The notes beneath the pieces were generated by a model. The model had not been told where the DNA came from. It did no database searches and saw only the letters and a list, made by a program, of their open reading frames with translations. Shown here piece by piece: positions 1 to 5,361 of a DNA stretch of 5,361 bases. Position numbers and translations under genes: made by a program. The DNA comes from Chloroflexota bacterium (GTDB lineage Bacteria > Chloroflexota > Anaerolineae > Anaerolineales > Villigracilaceae): the NCBI GenBank assembly GCA_016191985.1, contig JACPVB010000123.1:1-5361 (forward strand), in the 5' to 3' direction. The stretch's first letter is position 1; the number at the start of each line of letters is the position of its first letter.

Positions 1-140
1 AACATTTTTCTGGCAAAAGATAGTTTTGCGATATCACTACTGCGTAGCGAAGTCCAAAAAAGTTCACAATGTCGTAGAAATAGCATATTTGAGAGTAAAT
101 TCAAGCGTATTCTGCTCTACAAATGGATAAAGTCTAGCTA
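1..140. other. Non-coding leader upstream of the lactonase gene
   Basis: This AT-rich stretch precedes the lactonase start. I see no convincing -35/-10 pair: TTGAGA at 89-94 has no good -10 hexamer at 16-18 bp. There is also no strong Shine-Dalgarno sequence before the ATG at 141; the best purine run is GGATAAAG at 125-132, rather weak and slightly far. A short interrupted inverted repeat, CTAC-TGC-GTAG (37-47), is too small to interpret. The promoter probably lies here or further left, but it cannot be pinpointed. Confidence 0.4.
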
Positions 141-1004
141 ATGAATATCGAATTAATTCTCGATGCAAAGGCCACGCTGGGCGAAGGCCCCGCCTGGGAC
201 GAGAAAACCCAAACCTTGTATTGGGTTGATATCCTTGAAAAAAGAATCTATGCCGGCACGGAACTCCTTGCCCAATTGGATGATCTCATTGGATGCCTTG
301 CCCCGCAAAAAAATGGAAATCTCATTCTCGGCCTGAGCGGCGTCAAAAGCCGCGCCTCTTTCGTGGACTTTAGGCCTGCCTCGTCCCAGCAGACAGTTCT
401 CGCCGCTGTGAGTGAATTTGCCAAAAATCGCATCAACGACGGCAAGTGTGATCCCGTAGGCCGCTTCATCCTCGGCACAATGGACATGAACGAAAAAGAC
501 CCCAGCGGTTCGCTATATTCTTTCGATGGAAAACAAGTGACTCGCTTGTTGGATGGAATCTGCATTTCAAATGGGCTGGCATGGAGTCCTGATTACAAAA
601 CGTTTTACTACATAGACACTCCCACCCGCGAAGTCAAAGCGTATGATTATGATCTCGAAACAGGATCAATTTCAAGCCCGCGAGAAGCGATACGCGTGCC
701 TGAATCCCTTGGCTGGCCCGACGGTATGACCTCCGATATTGAAGGTAATTTATGGATTGCCATGTGGGGTGGTGCACAGGTAACGAGATGGAATCCGAAT
801 ACGGGTCAATTGTTGGAACAAATCCCCGTGCCTGCCTTGCAAACATCATCGTGCGTATTTGGTGGAAAAGATCGAAACGAGTTATACATCACCTCCGCGC
901 GGAAGGGGATGAGCGAAGAGGATTTAAAAAAATACACGCTCTCCGGCGGGTTGTTCAGGGTGGTGACGAAATTTGAGGGAATGCCGACATTTGAATTTGG
1001 GTAG
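141..1004 (+). CDS. SMP-30/gluconolactonase/LRE family protein (probable sugar lactonase)
   Basis: The 287-residue product is a full-length six-bladed beta-propeller of the SMP-30/gluconolactonase family, whose members hydrolyse sugar lactones in a metal-dependent way, usually in the cytoplasm. The family signatures appear in order: LGEGPAWD at 13-20 with Glu15 as first metal ligand; RINDGKCDP at 97-105 with Arg97 and Asn99 at the substrate-binding positions; GTMD at 112-115; ISNGLAWSPD at 142-151 with Asn144 as metal ligand; PDGMTSD at 193-199 with Asp194 as ligand and general base; then GNLWIAMWGG. The C-terminus ends in the usual GGLFRV...F-x-F pattern, so the gene is complete. There is no signal peptide. 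The start at 141 places the LGEGP motif where the family has it, though the ribosome binding site is weak. The substrate (glucono-, arabino-, xylono- or another lactone) cannot be told from sequence. The gene converges on the signalling block and shows no link to it. The last codons and the TAG stop lie inside a large palindrome. Confidence 0.93.
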   Translation: MNIELILDAKATLGEGPAWDEKTQTLYWVDILEKRIYAGTELLAQLDDLIGCLAPQKNGNLILGLSGVKSRASFVDFRPASSQQTVLAAVSEFAKNRINDGKCDPVGRFILGTMDMNEKDPSGSLYSFDGKQVTRLLDGICISNGLAWSPDYKTFYYIDTPTREVKAYDYDLETGSISSPREAIRVPESLGWPDGMTSDIEGNLWIAMWGGAQVTRWNPNTGQLLEQIPVPALQTSSCVFGGKDRNELYITSARKGMSEEDLKKYTLSGGLFRVVTKFEGMPTFEFG

Positions 1005-1036
1005 GGACACGGCGTCGCCGTGTCCCTACCCAAATT
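994..1036. terminator. 43-bp perfect palindrome between convergent genes, probable bidirectional terminator or repeat element
   Basis: The arms at 994-1014 and 1016-1036 are exact reverse complements, 21 bp each, around a single T at 1015. The core is GGGTAGGGACACGGCG and its complement. The RNA from either strand would fold into a very stable, GC-rich hairpin. The palindrome includes the last codons and TAG stop of the lactonase gene and two of the three bases of the TAA stop of the converging cupin gene, so both transcripts would end in it. Neither strand has a proper U-tract after the stem (ATTTCC on plus, CAAATG on minus), so an intrinsic terminator of the textbook kind is not proven. It could also be a dispersed palindromic repeat, which would explain the exactness of the arms. 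Confidence 0.75.
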
Positions 1037-1463
1037 ATTTCCAGAGCGTATTCGTTAATTCCAGCACTTCTTTTTGTTGTTCCCCAGTCAGCCCCACAAA
1101 CGGGGAATTCGCTTCCACGGTGTCGCGGTTTTCCACGATCAACACACGTGCATCTTCGCTGAAGGTGTGCGAATGCCACACACCGCACTTGACGTTGTAG
1201 AGCTTATAAGGCTCCATATCCACCGCGTGGACTTTGGTCACTGAATCTTCGCCTTCACCGATGAAAAGGATGCAGCGCCCCTTCATCAGCACGAAGACTT
1301 CGTCTGTTTCAATATGCTTTTGCATTCGGTTGATCTTGTCGGGGGTTAGGTCAGACGTGTAGTTCATCAGCGCCACGCGCCAGGACTGGTAATCAATGAG
1401 GGGGATGTAATCGGGTCCGTTATGTTCACGGACTTCCATGAGGGTTTCGGAGAGTGGTTTCAT
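1035..1463 (-). CDS. Small cupin-fold protein of unknown function
   Basis: The 142-residue product looks like a single-domain cupin. A first cupin motif is visible around residues 47-62 (MQKHIETDEVFVLMKG), with His50 and Glu55 as candidate metal ligands and the closing glycine at 62. The second is around 91-112 (VKCGVWHSHTF...VLIVEN), with His97 and His99 as candidates. The first motif lacks the classic HxH pair, so the metal site would be a reduced one. No signal peptide or membrane segment is present. The start lies 12 bp after the stop of the HD-GYP gene and in the same frame, with two stops (TGA, TAA) between, so co-transcription is likely. However, no Shine-Dalgarno sequence precedes the ATG, and Met9 is a possible alternative start with no better signal. 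Cupins of this size include sugar- and ureidoglycolate-related enzymes and small-molecule binders; I cannot assign a reaction. Confidence 0.8.
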   Translation of the reverse strand: MKPLSETLMEVREHNGPDYIPLIDYQSWRVALMNYTSDLTPDKINRMQKHIETDEVFVLMKGRCILFIGEGEDSVTKVHAVDMEPYKLYNVKCGVWHSHTFSEDARVLIVENRDTVEANSPFVGLTGEQQKEVLELTNTLWK

Positions 1464-1475
1464 GCGCCGATTTTA

Positions 1476-2465
1476 TCAGGATTCAAGTTCCATCATCTTG
1501 ATAAATTGTTCCACAACGTATGGGTCAAAATGTTTTCCAGATTCCTCTTTGATGTGCGCCAATACTCTCTCTTTTTCCCATGCAGGCCGGTAGGGACGGT
1601 CGGATGTCAGCGCATCCCACACATCCACAATTGCAAAAATGCGCGCAACCAAGGGGATTTCCTCGCCTTTCAAGCCGCGTGGATACCCCGTCCCATCCCA
1701 TTTTTCATGATGGCAGAAGGGAATGTCCAAGGCGGGGCGCAGGTATTCAATGGGTTGGATCATGTCAAAGGCATACTGCGGATGCTGGCGCATGACAAGC
1801 CACTCTTCGTCCGTTAATTTGGCAGGTTTCAAAAGAATGGAATCTGGCACGCCCAGCTTGCCAATATCGTGCAGGAGCGCGCCGCGGCGCATAAACGTCA
1901 GTTCTTCCTCTTCTATCCCCATAATTCTGCCAAGTTTTTCGGAGAGTTCGGTCACCCGCAGGGTGTGGCCTTCGGTCTCCTTGTCGCGCAGGTCCATGGC
2001 GTGAGACCAGCCTTCGATGGTGGCGTCGTACGCCGATAATAATTTTTCGTGCGCCACTTCCAGGTTGGCGCGTTCGTTCAGTAATTTGCGGTAGCGGTTC
2101 AGGCGTGTGATGCCGAGCAGGCGCGCGCGCAATTCGTAACGGTCATACGGCTTGGTGATGTAATCATCCGCGCCAGATTCCAGGCCATTGAGCAGGGATT
2201 TCCTGTCGTCCAGGGCGGTGAGCATGATGATCGGGATCTCGGCCAGCAGCGGGTCGTTGCGGATGTGGCGGCAGACTTCAAACCCATCCATGCCGGGCAT
2301 CATCACATCCAATAGAATGACGTCGGGCAGTATCAGGCGGGTTTTTTCAAGAGCTTCCGGTCCACTCTCCGCCATGACAATCGTATATCCCTGTCCATCC
2401 AAAATGGATTCCAGGGTGTGCAGACCGGCGGGTTCATCGTCAACGATCAAAATTGTGCTCGACAT
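1476..2465 (-). CDS. Two-component response regulator with HD-GYP output (probable cyclic-di-GMP phosphodiesterase)
   Basis: The 329-residue product has a receiver domain at 1-125: acidic pocket Asp9/Asp10, phosphoacceptor Asp53 in LLDVMMPG, Thr83 and Lys105. A coiled-coil linker at about 122-150 and an HD-GYP domain at about 150-325 follow. The HD-GYP metal and catalytic residues are all present: Glu163, His167, His199-Asp200 (HDIGK, with Lys203), His228, His252-His253 and Asp281, plus the GYP signature at 260-262 in DGTGYPRGLKGEEIP. Their spacing, including the Glu four residues before the first His, matches my recollection of the trinuclear-iron enzyme PmGH, so an active c-di-GMP hydrolase is likely. 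The architecture is that of RpfG. The protein is cytosolic. Start: ATG with AAGGAG six bases upstream. It follows the NarL-type gene after 187 bp, so it may have its own promoter, and it is probably co-transcribed with the cupin gene. Its receiver closely resembles that of the receiver-kinase encoded at 3300-4367. Confidence 0.95.
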   Translation of the reverse strand: MSSTILIVDDEPAGLHTLESILDGQGYTIVMAESGPEALEKTRLILPDVILLDVMMPGMDGFEVCRHIRNDPLLAEIPIIMLTALDDRKSLLNGLESGADDYITKPYDRYELRARLLGITRLNRYRKLLNERANLEVAHEKLLSAYDATIEGWSHAMDLRDKETEGHTLRVTELSEKLGRIMGIEEEELTFMRRGALLHDIGKLGVPDSILLKPAKLTDEEWLVMRQHPQYAFDMIQPIEYLRPALDIPFCHHEKWDGTGYPRGLKGEEIPLVARIFAIVDVWDALTSDRPYRPAWEKERVLAHIKEESGKHFDPYVVEQFIKMMELES

Positions 2466-2471
2466 TATTCA

Positions 2472-2477
2472 CTCCTT
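2472..2477 (-). promoter_or_regulatory. Ribosome binding site of the HD-GYP regulator gene
   Basis: AAGGAG on the minus strand lies six bases before the ATG at 2465-2463. It supports this start, which also places the DDE acidic pocket at the usual distance from the N-terminus. Confidence 0.8.
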
Positions 2478-2491
2478 ATTGCTTGTCTCAT

Positions 2492-2521
2492 AATTTACTA
2501 AACTTTTGATGAAGATCGCAA
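2492..2521 (-). promoter_or_regulatory. Weak candidate promoter for the HD-GYP regulator gene
   Basis: On the minus strand TTGCGA (2521-2516) and TAAATT (2497-2492) are separated by 18 bp. Each hexamer matches the sigma-70 consensus at four of six positions. The position, just upstream of the ribosome binding site, is sensible, and the whole gap 2466-2652 is AT-rich. A second -10-like box, CATAAT at 2541-2536, has no acceptable -35. In AT-rich DNA such matches occur by chance, so this is only a candidate. Confidence 0.25.
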
Positions 2522-2542
2522 TTCCAGTTTAATAAATTATGC

Positions 2543-2598
2543 GATACTCAGTACTTCACGAAATGGTCTTGTAGTAATCATCTGATACTCTGTAATTC
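2543..2598. repeat. Pair of 15-bp direct repeats, possible regulator sites
   Basis: GATACTCAGTACTTC at 2543-2557 and GATACTCTGTAATTC at 2584-2598 agree at 13 of 15 positions and start 41 bp apart, close to four helical turns. They lie in the gap between the NarL-type and HD-GYP genes, upstream of the latter. A DNA-binding protein covering both on the same helix face would fit, but there are only two copies and no known consensus is recognised. Confidence 0.4.
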
Positions 2599-2606
2599 CA
2601 AAGTAT

Positions 2607-2624
2607 ATTTTTATGCATAAAAAT
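2607..2624. repeat. 18-bp perfect AT-rich palindrome
   Basis: ATTTTTATGCATAAAAAT is a perfect inverted repeat with 9-bp half-sites and no loop. It lies 28 bp past the stop of the NarL-type gene and about 140 bp before the HD-GYP start. It has almost no G or C, so it would be a poor terminator stem; a dimeric regulator's operator is more plausible. It shares no sequence with the adjacent direct repeats. Confidence 0.45.
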
Positions 2625-2652
2625 TCACCATACAGGAAATCCCCCATTCAAA

Positions 2653-3303
2653 TCAACGGTCCTTGTCGATCAATCCATACTTGATGGCGAGGCGCACCAC
2701 ACCGGCCAGGTTGCGGACGTGCAATTTTTCCATCAGATTAGCGCGGTGTTTTTCCACTGTTTTTTCGCTGATGGAAAGCATATTTGCGATCTCCATGCTG
2801 GTGTGTTCCTCCGCGATCAATTGGAGGATTTCCTTTTCGCGGGGAGAAAGGTTATCTAGCGGATTACTGCTTTGCGATGCGCTTGGGCGAAAGGCGCTTT
2901 CCGTCACAATGGATGAGATGGTCGCGCTCAGATAGGTCTCGCCACGTGAAACGGCGCGCACAGCCTGTAATAATTCCTCGCTGACCGAGGTCTTCAAAAC
3001 ATATCCCTTCGCCCCGCTTTGCAAGGCCTGATGCACAAGTCCTTCTTCGGAATACATGGAAAGGAGCAGAACTTTCGCAGGCAGTTTTAGGTTTTTGATG
3101 TGTTCCGCGGCCTGAATCCCGTTCAGGCGCGGCATCATAATATCCATGATGACCACATCCGGCTTGAGGCTTTTCACCAGCTCCACGCCCTCCTGCCCGT
3201 TGGACGCTTCGCCGAGGACATGAATATCTCCTGCGCGCTCCAATAGCGCCCGCAATCCATCGCGGACGAGAACGTGATCTTCCACAAGAAGGACTCGGAT
3301 CAT
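2653..3303 (-). CDS. NarL/FixJ-family response regulator with LuxR-type HTH
   Basis: This 216-residue cytosolic transcription factor has a receiver at 1-120: Glu8/Asp9 acidic pocket, phosphoacceptor Asp54 in IMDIMMP, Ser82 and Lys104. A LuxR/GerE helix-turn-helix occupies about 150-212, with the family signature LSPREKEILQLIAE, then EIANMLSISEKTVEKHRANLMEKL. Length and domain order are those of the NarL family, in which phosphorylation releases the DNA-binding domain to dimerise. The ATG start overlaps the TGA stop of the upstream kinase gene as ATGA (3300-3303), and AAAGGAG lies five bases before it, so the two genes are probably translationally coupled. The usual partner of such regulators is a HisKA_3-type kinase, which is exactly what the overlapping gene encodes. 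The target genes are unknown; the repeats just downstream, ahead of the HD-GYP gene, are one possibility. Confidence 0.95.
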   Translation of the reverse strand: MIRVLLVEDHVLVRDGLRALLERAGDIHVLGEASNGQEGVELVKSLKPDVVIMDIMMPRLNGIQAAEHIKNLKLPAKVLLLSMYSEEGLVHQALQSGAKGYVLKTSVSEELLQAVRAVSRGETYLSATISSIVTESAFRPSASQSSNPLDNLSPREKEILQLIAEEHTSMEIANMLSISEKTVEKHRANLMEKLHVRNLAGVVRLAIKYGLIDKDR

Positions 3304-4367
3304 GACTGCTCCTTTGTCTGAACTCCATCAATCGGCAGGTGCGCGGAAATGATGGTCCCTTTGGCGGGCGCGGAGGTAATGGTAAGGCTTCCTCCCACCA
3401 GAGTCAAACGTTCTCTCAGACCCGTCAGGCCGATCCCATTTTTTGTGGAGGGTTCGTCCATGGAAAAGCCTTTGCCGTTATCCTGCACGGTGAGGACGAT
3501 TTCCCGTTCATCCAGGCTCAACTCCACCCAGACCTGGCTTGCCCGGGCATGTTTAATGACGTTGGTCAACGTTTCCTGTAAAAAGCGATAGAGGGTGATC
3601 GAATAGATGTCTGAAAGTTCGGGGAGCTTTTCATCCATTTCCACTGTGACGGGCAGGCTGGTGCGGATGCTGTATTCATGGCAGTAGGTTTGCAATGCGG
3701 TTTTAAGCCCAAGGGTATCAAGGATGGTTGGGCGAATATCCTGCGCAAGCTGGCGCATTTTGATGATGGTCTGGTTGGTGTCTGTGATCAGGCTGTCCAA
3801 CTCCCTGTTGGTGGTTTCATTTTGCAGGGGGATTTCGGCGCGCAGGTTTTGCAAACGCAGCATGTGGGCGATCAAGGCCTGGCCGAGATCGTCATGCAGT
3901 TCACGAGAGAGCCGCTTGCGCTCCTGCTCCTGCGCGTTGACAACGTGCTCGGCCATTTTGCGCAGGTTCTCGCGCTGGATGGACAAGGTGCGGTAGCGGT
4001 CCAATCGCAAAATGGTGCGGACGCGCAGGCGCAGTTCCTGGCGGTCCACTGGTTTGATGAGGAAATCGTCTGCGCCTGCTTCAATGCCCTGCAGGCGGGA
4101 GGAGCGGTCATCCAGGGCGGTGAGAATGATGATCGGGACTTCAGCAAGTTTCGGCGTGGCGCGGAGGCGGCTGCAAACTTCAAAGCCGTTCATGCCGGGC
4201 ATCATCACATCCAACAAGATCAGATCCGGCAGCAACTGCTCCGCTTTTTCCAGGGCGGTGCCGCCGTTGTGAGCATATTCAAGCTGGTAGCCCTCTCCAG
4301 CGAGGATGGCTTCCATGGTGGCAAGCGCGGAGGGTTCATCATCGACGATTAAAACTTTACTGTTCAA
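3300..4367 (-). CDS. Receiver-HisKA_3 histidine kinase (sensorless, NarX/DesK-type catalytic core)
   Basis: The 355-residue product starts with a receiver at 1-125 (Asp9/Asp10, phosphoacceptor Asp53 in LLDVMMPG, Thr83, Lys105). A short helical linker leads into a HisKA_3 dimerisation domain with phosphoacceptor His158 in RLSRELHDDLGQ. The DxxxQ motif just after that His (Asp159, Gln163) is the phosphatase signature of NarX-type kinases, so it may also dephosphorylate its partner. The HATPase domain follows: N-box ETLTN with Asn269, DNGKGF at 296-301, and GIGLTGLRER at 311-320. There is no PAS, GAF or membrane segment; the receiver is the only input. The start codon is TTG (4367-4365): AAAGGAGG lies five bases upstream, the first in-frame ATG (Met18) would delete the acidic pocket, and the reading matches the family. 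The gene overlaps the upstream hybrid kinase by 11 bp and the NarL-type gene by 4 bp, indicating one operon and pairing with that regulator. Confidence 0.94.
   Translation of the reverse strand: MNSKVLIVDDEPSALATMEAILAGEGYQLEYAHNGGTALEKAEQLLPDLILLDVMMPGMNGFEVCSRLRATPKLAEVPIIILTALDDRSSRLQGIEAGADDFLIKPVDRQELRLRVRTILRLDRYRTLSIQRENLRKMAEHVVNAQEQERKRLSRELHDDLGQALIAHMLRLQNLRAEIPLQNETTNRELDSLITDTNQTIIKMRQLAQDIRPTILDTLGLKTALQTYCHEYSIRTSLPVTVEMDEKLPELSDIYSITLYRFLQETLTNVIKHARASQVWVELSLDEREIVLTVQDNGKGFSMDEPSTKNGIGLTGLRERLTLVGGSLTITSAPAKGTIISAHLPIDGVQTKEQS
3309..3315 (-). promoter_or_regulatory. Ribosome binding site of the NarL-type regulator gene
   Basis: AAAGGAG on the minus strand lies five bases before the ATG at 3303-3301, inside the last codons of the upstream kinase gene. 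It supports the ATGA overlap start. Confidence 0.8.
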
Positions 4368-5361
4368 CTCTTCCTCCTTTTTGTGTGGTGCACTCGATCA
4401 GCAAACTGTGCAGCTCTTTCAAGTTGATGGGTTTACTCATGTAATGGTTCATACCAGCTTGCAGGCATTTTTCACGGTCTCCCGGCATGGCAAGCGCCGT
4501 CATGGCGATGATCGGGACATCCTTAAGTTGTTCCTCCGCCCTGATCTGTTTGGTGGCTTCAAAGCCGTCCATGCTGGGCATTTGAATGTCCATGAGGATG
4601 ACATCCGGTTTCAGATGTTTCGCCAGCGTCACACCTTCGTATCCATTGTGCGCCACGGTGATGTGATAGCCTTTTGTTTCAAGGTAATCTTTTATAAACA
4701 AAATCACTGGCTCTGTATCTTCCACTAGCAATATTCTGGCGGCTGTAGTTCGCTCCAGTAGGTTTGCTATTGGAGGCACTGGTTCATTGACGACGGGCTG
4801 CCCGGCGGTTTCATTCCCATCCATAGGCATCCACGGCAGGCTGACCGCGAAGCGGCTGCCTCTGCCCGGCTCGCTTTGCACTTCCACCTTTCCGCCATGC
4901 AGGCGCGCCAACTGCGAGACGAGCATCAACCCCAAGCCGGTGCCGCTTGCCTCGCGCGAGAGTCTGCTATCCAGTTGAACGAAGGGTTTGAACAGGCGCG
5001 CAAGGTCTCGCCTTGCAATGCCGATGCCGGTATCCCACACGGTAAACGTAACCTGTTTTCTCTCCAGGTCGCCGGATACTTCCAGCCCGAGCTTTTTGCC
5101 TTCCGGCGTGAATTTAACGGCATTGCTGAGAAGGTTGACAAGGATCTGTTTCAGGCGTCTTTCGTCCCCCTGAATGTATTCCACTTTTTCATCCAGACGG
5201 AAGGATACATTCAGACTCTTTTTCTTGGCGAGTTCCTTGATCATTCGCAAACTGGACTGACAAGCCGCCTCTGCCGAAAACTGGGAGATGGTCAATTCCA
5301 AGCGGCCTGCTCCTATCTTTGACAGGTCGAGGATGTCGTTGATGAGTTCCAGCAGGTGGCG
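4357..5361 (-). CDS. Hybrid histidine kinase, C-terminal part (HisKA end, HATPase, receiver); N-terminus beyond the window
   Basis: The frame is open to the right edge, giving 334 visible residues. The first 24 (RHLLELINDILDLSKIGAGRLELT) are the end of a HisKA helix pair, so the phosphoacceptor His and any sensor domains lie outside the window. TTG at 5301 is an internal Leu, not a start. The HATPase domain covers about 40-180 in visible numbering: N-box QILVNLLSNAVKFTPEG with Asn80, DTGIG at 110-114, LFKPFVQLD, and GTGLGL at 140-145. After a Pro-rich linker, a receiver at about 208-325 has Glu214/Asp215, phosphoacceptor Asp258 in LMDIQMPSMDG, Thr288 and Lys310. No HPt domain follows; the protein ends GRVEQ. 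This is a BarA/LuxQ-like hybrid kinase whose own receiver would normally pass phosphate to an HPt protein. It is the first visible gene of the overlapping operon. Signal and membrane topology cannot be judged. Confidence 0.93.
   Translation of the reverse strand, partial: RHLLELINDILDLSKIGAGRLELTISQFSAEAACQSSLRMIKELAKKKSLNVSFRLDEKVEYIQGDERRLKQILVNLLSNAVKFTPEGKKLGLEVSGDLERKQVTFTVWDTGIGIARRDLARLFKPFVQLDSRLSREASGTGLGLMLVSQLARLHGGKVEVQSEPGRGSRFAVSLPWMPMDGNETAGQPVVNEPVPPIANLLERTTAARILLVEDTEPVILFIKDYLETKGYHITVAHNGYEGVTLAKHLKPDVILMDIQMPSMDGFEATKQIRAEEQLKDVPIIAMTALAMPGDREKCLQAGMNHYMSKPINLKELHSLLIECTTQKGGRVEQ
4373..4380 (-). promoter_or_regulatory. Strong ribosome binding site deciding a TTG start
   Basis: AAAGGAGG on the minus strand, a near-perfect anti-16S match, lies five bases before TTG at 4367-4365. 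It sits inside the last codons (Lys-Gly-Gly) of the upstream hybrid kinase gene. It is the main evidence for the non-ATG start of the receiver-kinase. Confidence 0.85.

Noticed and set aside
1..86. Minus-strand open frame from an ATG at 86-84 running off the left edge
   Set aside because: It is only about 28 codons, has no ribosome binding site, and the translation resembles no family I know. A divergent gene start cannot be excluded but is not supported.
955..1200. Overlapping frames on both strands across the palindrome, about 75 residues each
   Set aside because: Both cross the gene junction and the plus-strand one reads the palindrome sequence as protein. They overlap well-supported genes and have no family features.
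2607..2624. AT palindrome as an intrinsic terminator for the kinase/NarL operon
   Set aside because: The stem has only one G and one C on each strand and no loop, so the RNA hairpin would be weak. An operator reading is preferred.
3678..4352. Long plus-strand open frame (224 residues) opposite the receiver-kinase
   Set aside because: It is antisense to a gene with complete kinase and receiver motifs. The translation looks like mirror-image codon bias with no recognisable domain.
5299..5301. TTG at 5301 as the start of the hybrid kinase
   Set aside because: The frame stays open upstream to the edge and encodes the conserved end of a HisKA domain, so this is an internal leucine of a gene cut by the window.
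1..5361. CRISPR array, tRNA/rRNA genes, insertion sequences or transposase genes
   Set aside because: I saw no regularly spaced repeats, no tRNA- or rRNA-like sequence and no transposase motifs on either strand.

Overview
This window looks like a chromosomal segment of a free-living bacterium with moderate base composition, rich in two-component signalling. Chloroflexota (Anaerolineae-like) is my best guess. It rests on three things: the style of the signalling cluster (hybrid kinase, receiver-kinase, NarL regulator and HD-GYP regulator side by side), the protein flavour, and a 'GTAGGGACACGGC' hairpin of a kind I associate with such genomes. This is an inference; no taxonomic marker gene is present.

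Layout: A rightward gene for an SMP-30/gluconolactonase-family sugar lactonase (141-1004) converges on a leftward block that fills the rest of the window. The two meet at a perfect 43-bp palindrome (994-1036) that contains the lactonase stop codon and reaches into the stop codon of the converging gene. Leftward, in transcription order from the right edge, are: a hybrid histidine kinase cut by the window edge (HisKA end, HATPase, receiver; 4357->5361); a sensorless receiver-HisKA_3-HATPase kinase (3300-4367, TTG start, 11-bp overlap with the previous gene); a NarL/FixJ response regulator (2653-3303, ATGA overlap); a 187-bp AT-rich gap with a palindrome and a spaced direct repeat; a receiver-HD-GYP regulator (1476-2465); and a small cupin protein (1035-1463), 12 bp downstream.

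How they may work together: The first three leftward genes overlap and should be translated as one operon. The second kinase is of the NarX/DesK class, whose usual partner is a NarL-type regulator, and the NarL-type gene follows it directly. Its own input is a receiver rather than a sensor, so it looks like an intermediate tier that listens to an upstream kinase. The HD-GYP regulator's receiver is about 62% identical, without gaps, to the kinase's receiver (hand count over 128 residues). One upstream signal could therefore feed two outputs: transcription (NarL arm) and cyclic-di-GMP breakdown (HD-GYP arm). No HPt domain is visible, so how phosphate would pass between tiers is open. The lactonase looks metabolically unrelated to this cluster.
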